A DNA stretch of 64,000 nucleotides from Tardiphaga robiniae (GCF_001618955.1 NZ_LVYV01000023.1:434001-498000); one strand, 5' to 3'; positions 28,140-37,252 are shown, numbered from the stretch's first letter. Numbers and translations: made by a program. The notes: a model not told the origin generated them from the sequence alone.

Positions 28140-28636
28140 GCCTTGCCAGAATCGCCCGTGTGATCGGCATTGTCGCGATCTTCGGTATTGTCGGTTCGCT
28201 ATCCGTGGCTGCACTTGTGTCGTTGCTTGTGGTCGGTCTGGGTGCGTCGATCCTGCAATTGATCTTCTCTGTGGCCGATCTCGATGGTTTCAGATCGCTT
28301 GTCTCGATTGCACTGTGGCTGCTGGCATTCGTTGCGGCATTGGCGGCGCTGCTGCCGTCGCTCGGTGCCGGCGTCGTCTTTGCGCTGTCGGCCGTCTATG
28401 CCGGGCAAAACGCGATCTGGATGGCGTGGCTCGCCGCGGCCGTCGGCATTGCCGGCTTCATCGGGTTTGGGATGTTCGTTCAGCCCTCGGAATCCTCAGC
28501 AGTGATTTTGCCCGGCGTTCGATCGCTCACGCAGGCGCTGTCACTGTCCGCATTGCTCGCGGGCATTGCCGTGATCCCAGCCAGCCTGTGCTGGTGGTTC
28601 GCGCGGCCGTTGCACCGTGGTAACGTCGCATCATGA
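28136..28636 (+). CDS. Small integral membrane protein encoded between ruvA and ruvB
   Basis: 166 residues from a GTG start, with about four hydrophobic segments (near residues 5-35, 55-80, 85-112 and 130-158). No catalytic motif and no family I can name. The gene overlaps ruvA by four bases upstream (GTGA) and ruvB by four bases downstream (ATGA), so it is translationally locked into the recombination operon. A function in branch migration is not implied; it may be a chance passenger conserved in this bacterial group. Confidence 0.8.
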   Translation: MSLARIARVIGIVAIFGIVGSLSVAALVSLLVVGLGASILQLIFSVADLDGFRSLVSIALWLLAFVAALAALLPSLGAGVVFALSAVYAGQNAIWMAWLAAAVGIAGFIGFGMFVQPSESSAVILPGVRSLTQALSLSALLAGIAVIPASLCWWFARPLHRGNVAS

Positions 28637-29682
28637 ATACGCCACCCGATCGCATGGTTACACCTGAGCGCCGCTCTGACGATGTCGGCGACACCACGCT
28701 GCGCCCGCAGTCGCTGTCCGATTTCGTCGGCCAGGCACAGGCGCGCGCCAATCTGCAAATCTTTATCGATGCCGCCCGCAAGCGCGGCGAGGCGCTGGAT
28801 CACACATTGTTTGTGGGGCCGCCCGGCCTCGGCAAGACCACGCTGGCGCAGATCGTGGCGCGTGAACTCGGTGTCGGCTTTCGCGCGACATCGGGGCCGG
28901 TGATCGCCAAGGCCGGCGATCTCGCCGCACTGCTCACCAATCTCGAAGAGCGCGATGTGCTGTTCATCGACGAGATCCACCGTCTCAGCCCTGCAGTAGA
29001 GGAAGTGCTCTATCCGGCGATGGAGGATTTCCAGCTTGATCTCATCATCGGCGAAGGCCCTGCGGCACGCTCGGTGAAAATCGAATTGTCGAAATTCACG
29101 CTGGTCGGCGCGACCACCCGTGCGGGCCTGCTCACCAATCCGCTGCGCGATCGTTTCGGCATTCCGCTGCGGCTGAATTTCTACACGGTCGACGAGCTCG
29201 AAAAGATCGTCACCCGCGGCGCCCGCGTGCTGGACATCGGCATGACCCCTGAAGGCTCTAACGAGATTGCGCGCCGCGCCCGCGGCACGCCGCGCATCGC
29301 CGGGCGTCTCTTGCGGCGTGTGCGCGACTTCGCCTCCGCTGCGGATGCATCGGCCGTCGACCGCAAGATCGCCGACCACGCGCTGTCCGCACTGGAAGTT
29401 GACAGTGCGGGTCTCGATGCGATGGATCGCCGTTATCTCACCACCATCGCCATGAACTATGCTGGTGGCCCGGTCGGTGTCGAAACCATGGCCGCCGCGC
29501 TGTCCGAGCCGCGTGATGCCATTGAGGACATCATCGAACCTTATCTGATCCAGTGCGGCTATCTGCAGCGCACGCCGCGCGGGCGCTTGCTGACGTCGCA
29601 TGCATTCAAGCATCTCGGTCTGAGCGAGCCGAAGCGCGACGCGAGCCAGATCGGGCTATTCGGATCGAGCGAGGAGGAGTAG
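28633..29682 (+). CDS. ruvB: Holliday junction DNA helicase motor RuvB
   Basis: 349 residues. Walker [13 protein letters not shown], Walker B DEIHRL, sensor 1 GATTRAG, and the C-terminal winged-helix domain ([18 protein letters not shown]) are intact. The hexameric motor drives branch migration with RuvA. Its start overlaps the stop of the membrane-protein gene, and the NUDIX gene begins 4 bases downstream. Confidence 0.97.
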   Translation: MNTPPDRMVTPERRSDDVGDTTLRPQSLSDFVGQAQARANLQIFIDAARKRGEALDHTLFVGPPGLGKTTLAQIVARELGVGFRATSGPVIAKAGDLAALLTNLEERDVLFIDEIHRLSPAVEEVLYPAMEDFQLDLIIGEGPAARSVKIELSKFTLVGATTRAGLLTNPLRDRFGIPLRLNFYTVDELEKIVTRGARVLDIGMTPEGSNEIARRARGTPRIAGRLLRRVRDFASAADASAVDRKIADHALSALEVDSAGLDAMDRRYLTTIAMNYAGGPVGVETMAAALSEPRDAIEDIIEPYLIQCGYLQRTPRGRLLTSHAFKHLGLSEPKRDASQIGLFGSSEEE

Positions 29683-29686
29683 CGCG

Positions 29687-30097
29687 ATGAGCGAAAAGAT
29701 TATCGGCGTGGTAGCCGCGCTGATCCGTGACGATAGCGGGCGCATGCTGGTGGTGCGAAAGCGTGGCACCGAGGCCTTCATGCAGCCGGGTGGCAAGCGC
29801 GATGTCGGCGAGGACGATCTGGCCGCGCTGGAGCGCGAGATCAGCGAAGAGTTGGGATGCCGAATGGTGCCGGGCTCGGCGCAGGCGCTCGGCCAGTTCA
29901 ACAGCGTTGCCGCGAATGAGCCGGGATGGCGGGTGCAGGCCAGTGTTTATGCGGTGAAGGTGGATGGAGCGATCGCGCCCCAGGCCGAGATCGCCGAAGC
30001 GATTTGGATCAATCCAACTGCGCCTGAGGCTATTGTCCTGGCTCCATTGACGCGTGATCATGTGCTGCCACTCGCAGCTCACGGCTTTTCGTTATGA
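29687..30097 (+). CDS. NUDIX hydrolase
   Basis: 136 residues. The NUDIX box is complete: G-x5-E-x7-REISEELG, seen as GKRDVGEDD then LAALEREISEELG (about 43-65). It probably hydrolyses a nucleoside diphosphate derivative with Mg2+; the substrate is not evident. It is tightly linked to ruvB (4-base gap), and its stop codon overlaps the ATG of the truncated ybgC (ATGA). Confidence 0.9.
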   Translation: MSEKIIGVVAALIRDDSGRMLVVRKRGTEAFMQPGGKRDVGEDDLAALEREISEELGCRMVPGSAQALGQFNSVAANEPGWRVQASVYAVKVDGAIAPQAEIAEAIWINPTAPEAIVLAPLTRDHVLPLAAHGFSL

Positions 30098-30201
30098 CGG
30101 GTTCTACGACCTTCCATCTCGACGGCGCCATCGCCGACGGCCTGCATCGCATGCAGGTGCGGGTTTATTACGAGGACGCCGATTTGGCGGGAAGCTTGTA
30201 A
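30094..30201 (+). pseudogene. ybgC: Truncated ybgC (acyl-CoA thioesterase) 5' fragment
   Basis: The first 33 residues read MTGSTTFHLDGAIADGLHRM then QVRVYYEDADLAG, the N-terminus of YbgC-type thioesterases (family pattern VRVYYEDTDFSGIVYHANYL). After Gly33 the match stops abruptly and the frame ends SL-stop. The ATG overlaps the NUDIX stop codon, as expected of a once-functional operon member. The catalytic Asp region is reached, but the rest of the hotdog fold is gone. A complete, clearly different ybgC stands 4.7 kb downstream. Confidence 0.85.
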
Positions 30202-30315
30202 TTGCCTTTCGGGGACAGACTTTAACGCGCCCGATTCTAAAGACCGGACTATTGCAAATCTTTCGCTTGGCTTCGGTAATCCTCAGATAGCAGGCTTGCC
30301 CAATATTGGCGGCCG

Positions 30316-31533
30316 CTAGGCCTGAACCGTCGATGCGGCGATCTCGTTCAGTACTTCGGTCAATCGGTCTACGGCCCAATCCACCTGTGACTCGTCGATA
30401 ATCAAGGGGGGCGCAAAGCGTATCGTGTTCCGGTGAGTATCTTTGGTCAGCACTCCCGCCTGAAGCAAGCGGCTGATCACCGTACCGGCACTAACCATGT
30501 TGCGGTGTAACTCGACCCCCGCAAACAAACCGCGACCGCGCACCTCGCGGATGATCGGATTTTTGATCGCAGAGAGCCGATCGAGGAGATGCGCGCCGAC
30601 GGTCGCGGCACGTTCAATCAATCGCTCGTCGATCAGTGTGTCGAGGGCGGCTAATCCAACCGCTGATGCAATCGGGTTGCCTCCGAACGTGCTGCCGTGG
30701 TCACCGGGAGTGAAAACCTGCATGACCTCGCGACGGGCGAGGAAAAGCGAAACCGGCAACATCCCGCCACCGAGCGCCTTGCCGAGCATCAGACCGTCGG
30801 GTGTTACCCCTTCATGCTGACACGCGAGCAGACGTCCGGTGCGTCCCAGACCGCTCTGGATCTCGTCGCACAGCAGCAGCACGTTGTTCGCCTTGCAAAT
30901 GCGTGCGGCCTCAGCGAGATATCCAGGGGGCGGCACGTTGATCCCGCCTTCGCCTTGAATTGGTTCGACCAGAAAGGCTGCGGTGTCAGGGGTAACGGCC
31001 GCGGCGAGTGCCGACGCATCGCCGAACGGCACGCGCGTGAAGCCGGGCGGGAACGGCCCGAAGCCGTCGCGATATTGGGTTTGCGAAGAAAAGCCAATGA
31101 TCGAGATGGTACGGCCGTGGAAATTTCCCTCCGCGGTAATGATTTCGGCCCGGTCAGTCGGCACACCCTTGACCTTGTAGGCCCATTTACGTGCCGCCTT
31201 GAGCGCCGTCTCGACGGCTTCCGCGCCGCTGTTCATCGGCAACGCGGCGTCCATGCCGGTAAGTGCACAAGCCTTCACGAGAAAAGGCCCCAACTGATCA
31301 CTGAAATAAGCGCGCGAGATCGTATCCAGGCGCTGTGCCTGTTCTGTCAGCGCCTTGACGAGGCGCGGATGGCAATGGCCGAAGCTTGCCGCCGAATATG
31401 CGCCCATCATGTCGATGTAGCGTCTGCCAGCCTCGTCCCACACGTAGACTCCAGCCCCGCGGACGATCGTGACCGGCAATGGTGCATAGTTTCCTGCACC
31501 AAAACGGGATTCAAGACCGGCGAAATCAGTCAT
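30316..31533 (-). CDS. rocD: Ornithine aminotransferase (ornithine--oxo-acid transaminase)
   Basis: 405 residues from the ATG complementary to 31531-31533. Class III aminotransferase motifs: PMNSGAEAVETALKAARKW for cofactor binding, FHGRTISIIGFS, LLCDEIQSGLGRTG with the PLP-binding Asp, and the Schiff-base lysine in LMLGKALGGGMLPVS. The sequence is closest in pattern to ornithine delta-aminotransferases, giving glutamate semialdehyde. It sits alone on the minus strand inside a segment that interrupts the ruvB-NUDIX-ybgC order, and is divergent from the UPF0182 gene. Confidence 0.9.
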   Translation of the reverse strand: MTDFAGLESRFGAGNYAPLPVTIVRGAGVYVWDEAGRRYIDMMGAYSAASFGHCHPRLVKALTEQAQRLDTISRAYFSDQLGPFLVKACALTGMDAALPMNSGAEAVETALKAARKWAYKVKGVPTDRAEIITAEGNFHGRTISIIGFSSQTQYRDGFGPFPPGFTRVPFGDASALAAAVTPDTAAFLVEPIQGEGGINVPPPGYLAEAARICKANNVLLLCDEIQSGLGRTGRLLACQHEGVTPDGLMLGKALGGGMLPVSLFLARREVMQVFTPGDHGSTFGGNPIASAVGLAALDTLIDERLIERAATVGAHLLDRLSAIKNPIIREVRGRGLFAGVELHRNMVSAGTVISRLLQAGVLTKDTHRNTIRFAPPLIIDESQVDWAVDRLTEVLNEIAASTVQA

Positions 31534-31762
31534 GACAAGCGCTCCTGCCGCGTTCCTCCCCCGCGCCGGCTCGGCATGCCAGCCCGACCGTTGGTGAGGG
31601 CGCACAACCACAACTGCATCGTGAGATCACCGCTCATGGCGCGCGCTCTCCCGATTGGGCGCGCGTAAGGCGATGCGCGCCTCAGTTCTGATGTAGGAAG
31701 GCCGACGCAAAAAAAACAGGTGCGAGGGCTCACGACAGGCACCGCCACCTTTTTCGTTCTGC

Positions 31763-31768
31763 TATAAT
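31763..31768 (+). promoter_or_regulatory. Perfect -10 box just before the UPF0182 start codon
   Basis: TATAAT lies 6 bases upstream of the ATG at 31775, with no Shine-Dalgarno sequence in between. If used, transcription would begin at or next to the A of the ATG, giving a leaderless mRNA. A clear -35 box is not visible at the usual distance, so the promoter is unproven. Confidence 0.4.
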
Positions 31769-31774
31769 TCGTTC

Positions 31775-34558
31775 ATGACGATCGGGATTACCGGGCCCGA
31801 ACGGAAGACGCCAGGGCGAAGCGCCGTGGTCGGGGTGATTGTGACTGCCATCTTCTCCGGAATTTGCCTGATCCTTCTCGGGATTGTCGGCGAGTTCCTG
31901 GTCGACTGGATGTGGTTCTCCGCGGTCGGCTATTCGCAGGTTTTTTGGACATCGATCGGCGCCAAAGCCGCAGTCTTTTCCGTCGTCTTTGCGGCAACTG
32001 CCGTCATCGTGTGGGCGAACGCCCGGCTGGCACTTTTTCTTGCCCGACGGCGGCGAGGCCGGCTTCCCGTCGGCTTCGACTGGAAACTCGCGGCCACTGC
32101 AGTGCCGCCCGATCCATTCGAATTCATACGCGATCGGTTGCCATGGCGCCTCGCCATCGCTGGCGGCGCCGGACTCCTCGCTCTGCTTGTCGCATGGGGG
32201 GAGGTCGGCAACTGGAACATCATTCTGCAGTTCCTCTATCAGGTGCCATATGGCGCGAACGATCCGCTGTATGACAAGGATATTGGATTCTATCTGTTTT
32301 CTCTGCCCGCCTATATCGCCATCAGGAATTGGGCAGTGCTAACGCTGTTCATGAGCGCGCTTTTCGCCGCAGTGATCTATTGGATGCATGGTCAGATCGA
32401 ATACCAGGTCCAGCGGTGGTCGATATCACCAACAGTGGTTGCTCACGGCTCGGCGCTGCTCGGCTTGCTCTTTGCGGTGAAGGCATGGTCCTACGGGCTC
32501 GACCGCTATTTGCTGCTCTACGGAGACAATGGCGTAGTGGTTGGCGCGAGCTACACCGATGTCCACGTGCAACTGCCCGTTCTCCGGTTGCTGATCGGGC
32601 TTTCGATCGTCGCGGCATGCGCTGCGTGGACGAACCTGTGGGCGCGCACCTACCGCCTCCCCACAGCCGCGATGTTGCTCGTCTTCGGCGGCGCTTTCCT
32701 GCTGTCCGGCGTGATCCCGACATTGTTTCAGCGCTTCTACGTGAAACCGAACGAACTGGAACTGGAGCGGCCCTACATCGAACGCAGCATCCGCCTGACC
32801 AGGGAAGCCTATAATCTCGACCGGATCGCCGCCAAGCCCTTTCCTGCCGAACAGGACCTTACCTTCGGGACACTCGAGGCCAACAAGGCGACCATCGAGA
32901 ACATCAGATTGTGGGACGGGCAGCCGCTGGCGGATACCTACGCCCAGCTGCAGGAGATACGCACCTATTACAAATTAAGCGACCTGGATGTCGACCGCTA
33001 CTGGCTTCGCGGCACCTACCAGAGCGTGATGCTGTCGGCACGCGAGCTCAGATCCTCACTGCTGCCGCCGAACGCCCAGACGTGGGTCAACCTCCACCTG
33101 CTGTTCACCCACGGCAATGGAGCGGTGATGAGCCCGGTAATGCACAAGAGCGCTGAAGGGCTCCCACTGCTTTACCTGCGGGATATTCCTCCCGTTGCGG
33201 ATGGCGGCCCCGAAATCCGCGAACCGCGCATTTATTATGGACAAGAGGAGAGCAACTACGTTTTCGTCAGGACTACCACGCCGGAATTCGACTATCCGAA
33301 GGGGAGTGAAAACGTATACGCGGCCTACGACGGTGCCGGTGGCATACCGCTGACGGGGATGGTGCGGAAAATCATCTTCGCTCACCACTTCAACGATATG
33401 AACCTGCTGCTCTCCAGCTATATCACCGACGACAGCCGGATTATGATCCGGCGCAATATCGGGGAACGGCTACGCATGATCGCCCCATTCCTCAGTCTCG
33501 ACCACGATCCCTATCTGGTCGTTAGCGAGGGGCGGATGTTCTGGATCCAGGACGCCTATACAACCAGCGACTATTTTCCCTCAGCTCAGCCTGCGCCCGG
33601 CCGCAATCTGAACTACATCCGTAATTCCGTGAAGGCCGTCGTCGATGCCTATAACGGCAGTGTCGACTTTTATCTGATGGACCAGGCGGACCCGATCGTG
33701 GCCACCTACCAGCGAATCTTTCCGGGGCTATTCAAGCCGCTTGCGGCAATGCCGTCCGATCTGCAAAAGCACATTCGCTATCCCGAGGACCTCTTCCTGA
33801 TTCAGGCGCAGCTTTACCAGACCTATCACATGGCATCTGCCGACGTTTTCTATAACCGAGAGGATCTTTGGCAGTTTCCGCGCCAGCCGGCCGGCGACGG
33901 CGTCGCGCCGATGGTCCCTTACTACATCGTGATGCGGCTGCCCGGAGAAACCCAGGCCGAATTCTTTATCATGATCCCCATGGTGCCAAGCCGACGCGAC
34001 AACATGATCGCGTGGCTGGCAGCGCGCTGCGACGCTCCCGACTATGGAAAATTGATCGTCTACGAATTTCCCAAGGAGAAGCTCGTCTACGGACCGTTCC
34101 AGATCGAGGCGCGCATTCATCAGAACACGGAGATCTCCCAGCAAATATCGTTGTGGAACCAGATGGGTTCACGGGTGATCCGCGGAAACCTGCTGGTGAT
34201 CCCGATCGAGAATTCGATCCTGTACGTGTCGCCGCTGTACCTGCGCGCAGTCCACGGACACTTGCCGGAGCTCAAGCGCGTGATCGCCGCCTACGGCGAG
34301 CATGTCGTCATGAAAGAGACGCTTGCCGAGGCCTTGTCCGCGCTTTTCATCGAAACTAACGCGTCGCCGGCATCGCTGAGTGCTGCAACGGAAATGTCAC
34401 GTGCGAACCCTGCGGAAAACAGGGCGCAGGAGGCGCTTGATCGCTATAACGAGGCAGTGAAGCTGTTGAGGTCTGGGGATTGGGCAGGCTTCGGCCTGCA
34501 GATCGACGCGATGCGCGGTCTTTTGGAGAAAATGAGCCGGGAATCAGCCGGACACTGA
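31775..34558 (+). CDS. UPF0182 (COG1615) large membrane protein
   Basis: 927 residues. About seven membrane segments occupy the first 330 residues, starting with VVGVIVTAIFSGICLILLGIVG over residues 18-40. A large soluble part follows with family stretches such as YVKPNELELERPYIERSI, TYYKLSDLDVDRYW, NPVFTHGNGAV-like LFTHGNGAVMSP and YNGSVDFYLMDQADPI. The function of UPF0182 is unknown. The C-terminal tail (ALDRYNEAVKLLRSGDWAGFG) resembles that of other members. It is an unusual neighbour for ruv or phn genes and belongs to the inserted segment. Confidence 0.9.
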   Translation: MTIGITGPERKTPGRSAVVGVIVTAIFSGICLILLGIVGEFLVDWMWFSAVGYSQVFWTSIGAKAAVFSVVFAATAVIVWANARLALFLARRRRGRLPVGFDWKLAATAVPPDPFEFIRDRLPWRLAIAGGAGLLALLVAWGEVGNWNIILQFLYQVPYGANDPLYDKDIGFYLFSLPAYIAIRNWAVLTLFMSALFAAVIYWMHGQIEYQVQRWSISPTVVAHGSALLGLLFAVKAWSYGLDRYLLLYGDNGVVVGASYTDVHVQLPVLRLLIGLSIVAACAAWTNLWARTYRLPTAAMLLVFGGAFLLSGVIPTLFQRFYVKPNELELERPYIERSIRLTREAYNLDRIAAKPFPAEQDLTFGTLEANKATIENIRLWDGQPLADTYAQLQEIRTYYKLSDLDVDRYWLRGTYQSVMLSARELRSSLLPPNAQTWVNLHLLFTHGNGAVMSPVMHKSAEGLPLLYLRDIPPVADGGPEIREPRIYYGQEESNYVFVRTTTPEFDYPKGSENVYAAYDGAGGIPLTGMVRKIIFAHHFNDMNLLLSSYITDDSRIMIRRNIGERLRMIAPFLSLDHDPYLVVSEGRMFWIQDAYTTSDYFPSAQPAPGRNLNYIRNSVKAVVDAYNGSVDFYLMDQADPIVATYQRIFPGLFKPLAAMPSDLQKHIRYPEDLFLIQAQLYQTYHMASADVFYNREDLWQFPRQPAGDGVAPMVPYYIVMRLPGETQAEFFIMIPMVPSRRDNMIAWLAARCDAPDYGKLIVYEFPKEKLVYGPFQIEARIHQNTEISQQISLWNQMGSRVIRGNLLVIPIENSILYVSPLYLRAVHGHLPELKRVIAAYGEHVVMKETLAEALSALFIETNASPASLSAATEMSRANPAENRAQEALDRYNEAVKLLRSGDWAGFGLQIDAMRGLLEKMSRESAGH

Positions 34559-34889
34559 CCAACGCTGGCTAATTGTCATTCGACAAAGAGAAATTCTCTC
34601 GTGATCTCAAATGCCCAAAAAGCTGAGAAATATCAGAATGGCTTTTGAACGCATTGGGAATCCGAAGACTTCCAAGCTGAATACTATAAACTCCGAAGAT
34701 TGCTTCGCGGTTCAAGCCGCTGTCTGGAAAAGCAATTTGAGATGGTGGATGGTTGCGCGTCCCCGCAACCAAGATTCCAGGTGCATCCCAAGCAAGGTTC
34801 AAGCCCAAAGCGATTGGTGCTTGCTGGGGAAGGTGCCTCTGTGCAAGACGGTTACTCTCTGAAGTGTGATTGATAAGAGGAATCTCCCT
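34559..34889. other. AT-richer spacer before the complete ybgC
   Basis: 331 bases that are visibly richer in A and T than the flanking genes. An 83-codon plus-strand frame (34611-34862) and a 139-codon minus-strand frame (34569-34988) overlap here, but neither resembles a family I know and neither has a convincing ribosome-binding site. I treat the stretch as non-coding or as remnant DNA from the segment junction. Confidence 0.4.
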
Positions 34890-35336
34890 GTGACAGCCTC
34901 TCTTGATGGCGAAATTCGCGACGGTCGTCATCATATGCGGGTTCGCGTCTATTTCGAAGATACTGACTCCGGCCAGATTGTTTATCACGCGAATTTTCTG
35001 CGCTTCATGGAACGCGGCAGAACGAACTATTTGCGTTTACTCGGAACAAGTCAGCAAGAGCTGCTGAAAGAAGCGCGAGAAGATGCGCCCGGCTTTGCCT
35101 TCGTTGTTCGTTCGATGAAAATTGATTTTCTAAAACCTGCAGTCCTGGACGATCTGCTTGACGTCATCACGGTTCCACAAGAGGTGAGGGGCGCCTCGAT
35201 CATGCTAAGTCAGGAAGTGCGCCGCGGCGATGAGTTGCTGCTTGAGGCCAAGGTCAAGGTGGCCTTCGTGTCCGGCGGCCGCGCCAAGCCGATTCCGAAG
35301 GCACTGCGGATCGCCATGAAGGCCGATCAGATTTAG
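34890..35336 (+). CDS. ybgC: YbgC-type acyl-CoA thioesterase, complete copy
   Basis: 148 residues from a GTG start preceded by GAGG (34877-34880). Hotdog-fold thioesterase with the active-site stretch VRVYFEDTDSGQIVYHANFL and the motif RFMERGRTNYLR. It hydrolyses acyl-CoA; in E. coli ybgC is the first gene of the tol-pal operon. Here the next gene is not tolQ. It differs strongly at the DNA level from the truncated 5' fragment at 30094-30201 and is more AT-rich, so it is a diverged copy rather than the displaced 3' half. Confidence 0.9.
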   Translation: MTASLDGEIRDGRHHMRVRVYFEDTDSGQIVYHANFLRFMERGRTNYLRLLGTSQQELLKEAREDAPGFAFVVRSMKIDFLKPAVLDDLLDVITVPQEVRGASIMLSQEVRRGDELLLEAKVKVAFVSGGRAKPIPKALRIAMKADQI

Positions 35337-35417
35337 CGATCGCCCCATAGGTGAAATGGCATCGACTCCGCATGCGGCAAGGCTACAATCCCGGCATATC
35401 GCAAAGCCGAGGGTCCC

Positions 35418-35885
35418 ATGTCGCGTCCACCGTTCCCGCCCTTCACCCGAGAAACTGCCGCCCAGAAGGCCCGCATGGCCGAAGATGGCTGGAATTCGCG
35501 CGATCCGGTGAAAGTATCGCTCGCCTATACCGAGGACAGCGTCTGGCGTAATCGCGGCGAGTTCTTTCAGGGGCGCCCGGCAATCGTCGAATTCCTCACC
35601 CGCAAATGGGCGAAGGAGCACGAATATCGGCTGATCAAGGATCTGTGGGCGTTCGACGGCAATCACATTGCCGTGCGCTTTCAATATGAATGGCACGATG
35701 ACGCCGGCAACTGGCATCGCTCCTATGGCAACGAGCAGTGGGAATTTGATGAGGCCGGCCTGATGCGACGCCGCGAGGCCAGCATCAATGACATTGCGAT
35801 TGCCGAAAAGGACCGCCGCTTCCTGTGGCCGGCGCCGGGGCCGCGTCCAGCGGATGTACCGGGTCTCGGCACCGATCCGTTCTAA
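35418..35885 (+). CDS. DUF1348 (NTF2-like) protein
   Basis: 155 residues. DUF1348 members carry an NTF2/SnoaL-like fold with patterns such as [21 protein letters not shown]-type openings (about 25-45), the [19 protein letters not shown] stretch and [19 protein letters not shown]. Function unknown; no metal or catalytic motif is firmly assignable. It precedes the convergent phnF gene by 45 bases, in which a short motif (AGGATC plus about nine bases) is repeated three times. Confidence 0.85.
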   Translation: MSRPPFPPFTRETAAQKARMAEDGWNSRDPVKVSLAYTEDSVWRNRGEFFQGRPAIVEFLTRKWAKEHEYRLIKDLWAFDGNHIAVRFQYEWHDDAGNWHRSYGNEQWEFDEAGLMRRREASINDIAIAEKDRRFLWPAPGPRPADVPGLGTDPF

Positions 35886-35930
35886 TCCCATCTGAGAGGA
35901 TCACGTCCGACAGGATCTCATCCGGCAGGA

Positions 35931-36698
35931 TCAGAGAGAACCGCTATCGACCACGAACTCCACGCGCTCGGCGACGAAGCGCGAATGCGTAGCGCTCAGT
36001 GGCGTGCCGTCGGCATCCACATCGATGGAATCGACAATCAAGATCGGACGCCCGAGTGCAACGCCAAGCCTTGTCGCATCGGTCGCGTCGATGATCCCCG
36101 CAGTGACCTTGGTCGAAGCGCGGCGATAGTCCTTGATGCCGTAATGCGCCAGCGCCTTGGTCATCGAGCGCACACGCTCATAGACCTTGCCGAAATCGGG
36201 AAAGCGTTCGGCCGACAGCCAGTTGGTGCCGACACAGATCGGCGTCTTGTCAGCGAGGCGCAGCGCCTCGATGCGGATCAGCGGAGCGCCGGCTTTGAGG
36301 CCAAGCTGCCTGGCGAGATCGCGTGTTGCCACATCATCCCAGGCTCCGATCAATTGCGCCTGTGGCTCGCGGCCGCCGGCACCGGCAATTTCCGAGAAGC
36401 GCGTGCGTGACCGCAGAGGATATGCCAGCTTTGGCGATTCCACATAGGTGCCGCTGCCGCGCTCGGCGCGCACCAGGCCGCGTTCGGCCAGGGTTGCGAG
36501 GGCGCGGCGCACGGTGTGGCGATTGACGCGGTAGATGTCAGCCAGTTCGGTCTCGCCGGGCAGCTTTTCGCCAGCGCCATAGCGACCATCGGCAATGCCG
36601 CGCTCGATGCCGTCGGCGACGTGCCGCCACAATGCAACGCCTGTTGGCTTGTCCTGAATGGTCACAAAATCGGTCCCGGAATGATGTCGACCACGCAT
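35931..36698 (-). CDS. phnF: PhnF-type GntR regulator of phosphonate metabolism
   Basis: 255 residues, or 244 if the GTG complementary to 36663-36665 is used; the similarity to the family begins there (TIQDKPTGVALWRHVADGIE). The winged helix has the GntR/HutC pattern GEKLPGETELADIYRVNRHT and VRRALATLAERGLVRAE. The C-terminal UTRA domain (about 95-250) binds the effector. Divergent from phnG, it presumably represses the operon until phosphonate or phosphate starvation signals arrive. A palindromic operator candidate lies between. Confidence 0.93.
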   Translation of the reverse strand: MRGRHHSGTDFVTIQDKPTGVALWRHVADGIERGIADGRYGAGEKLPGETELADIYRVNRHTVRRALATLAERGLVRAERGSGTYVESPKLAYPLRSRTRFSEIAGAGGREPQAQLIGAWDDVATRDLARQLGLKAGAPLIRIEALRLADKTPICVGTNWLSAERFPDFGKVYERVRSMTKALAHYGIKDYRRASTKVTAGIIDATDATRLGVALGRPILIVDSIDVDADGTPLSATHSRFVAERVEFVVDSGSL

Positions 36699-36748
36699 TA
36701 GCGAAAAATCGTGCCGCTGTCACGAAACGGTCATTGCCTCCGCCTATA

Positions 36749-36774
36749 AAGTTGTCTAGTAAATCATACAACTT
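36749..36774. promoter_or_regulatory. Operator candidate for PhnF
   Basis: AAGTTGT (36749-36755) and ACAACTT (36768-36774) form a perfect inverted repeat with a 12-base spacer, 17 bases before the phnG start and 50 bases from phnF. The spacing suits a dimeric GntR/HutC regulator. Direct evidence is only the symmetry and position. I did not see a copy elsewhere in the window. Confidence 0.55.
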
Positions 36775-36790
36775 GTTGAGCGACGGTGAC

Positions 36791-37252
36791 ATGACTTCAT
36801 CCTCCCTGAACCACCAGCAGGCCCGGCGCCGTGAGGCGATGGGGGTGCTTGGGCACTCCGCCACGGCGGATATCGCCGGATATCTCGATGCTGTGGCTGT
36901 TCCCGCCCATGAACATCTGCGTCAGCCGGAAAACGGCCTGGTGATGTTGCGCGGCCGGATCGGCGGCGATGGCGCGCCATTCAATCTGGGCGAAGCGACC
37001 GTGTCGCGTGCCGCTGTACGGTTGGCATCAGGCGAGGTTGGCTTCGGCTACACGCTGGGCCGGGATGGTGCGAAGGCGCACCTGATCGCGCTCTGCGATG
37101 CACTCATCCAGACCAGTGAATTTTCAGATGCTGTCGAGACCAAGGTGCTCACGCCGCTGCGCGCGCGCGTCGTCGCCGATAGCAAGCGCAAGGCCGCAGA
37201 GACCGCGGCAACCAAAGTCGATTTCTACACGCTCGTGCGCGGGGAGGGCTGA
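36791..37252 (+). CDS. phnG: C-P lyase complex subunit PhnG
   Basis: 153 residues from the ATG at 36791; an upstream in-frame extension would run through the operator region. Family patterns: RREAMGVLGHS near the N-terminus, RPPENGLVML-like RQPENGLVMLRGRIG, FNLGEATVSRAAVRL and the C-terminal KVDFYTLVRGEG. PhnG with PhnH, PhnI and PhnJ forms the carbon-phosphorus lyase core that activates alkylphosphonates. It is the first gene of the operon; phnH follows after two bases. Confidence 0.95.
   Translation: MTSSSLNHQQARRREAMGVLGHSATADIAGYLDAVAVPAHEHLRQPENGLVMLRGRIGGDGAPFNLGEATVSRAAVRLASGEVGFGYTLGRDGAKAHLIALCDALIQTSEFSDAVETKVLTPLRARVVADSKRKAAETAATKVDFYTLVRGEG

Noticed and set aside
30202-30315. 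Possible insertion-sequence end after the truncated ybgC (GGGGACAGAC stretch)
   Set aside because: No terminal inverted repeat, target duplication or transposase could be found at either edge of the segment.
34611-34862. 83-codon frame before the complete ybgC
   Set aside because: No ribosome-binding site or known relative, and it overlaps an equally open minus-strand frame; kept only as an unexplained spacer.
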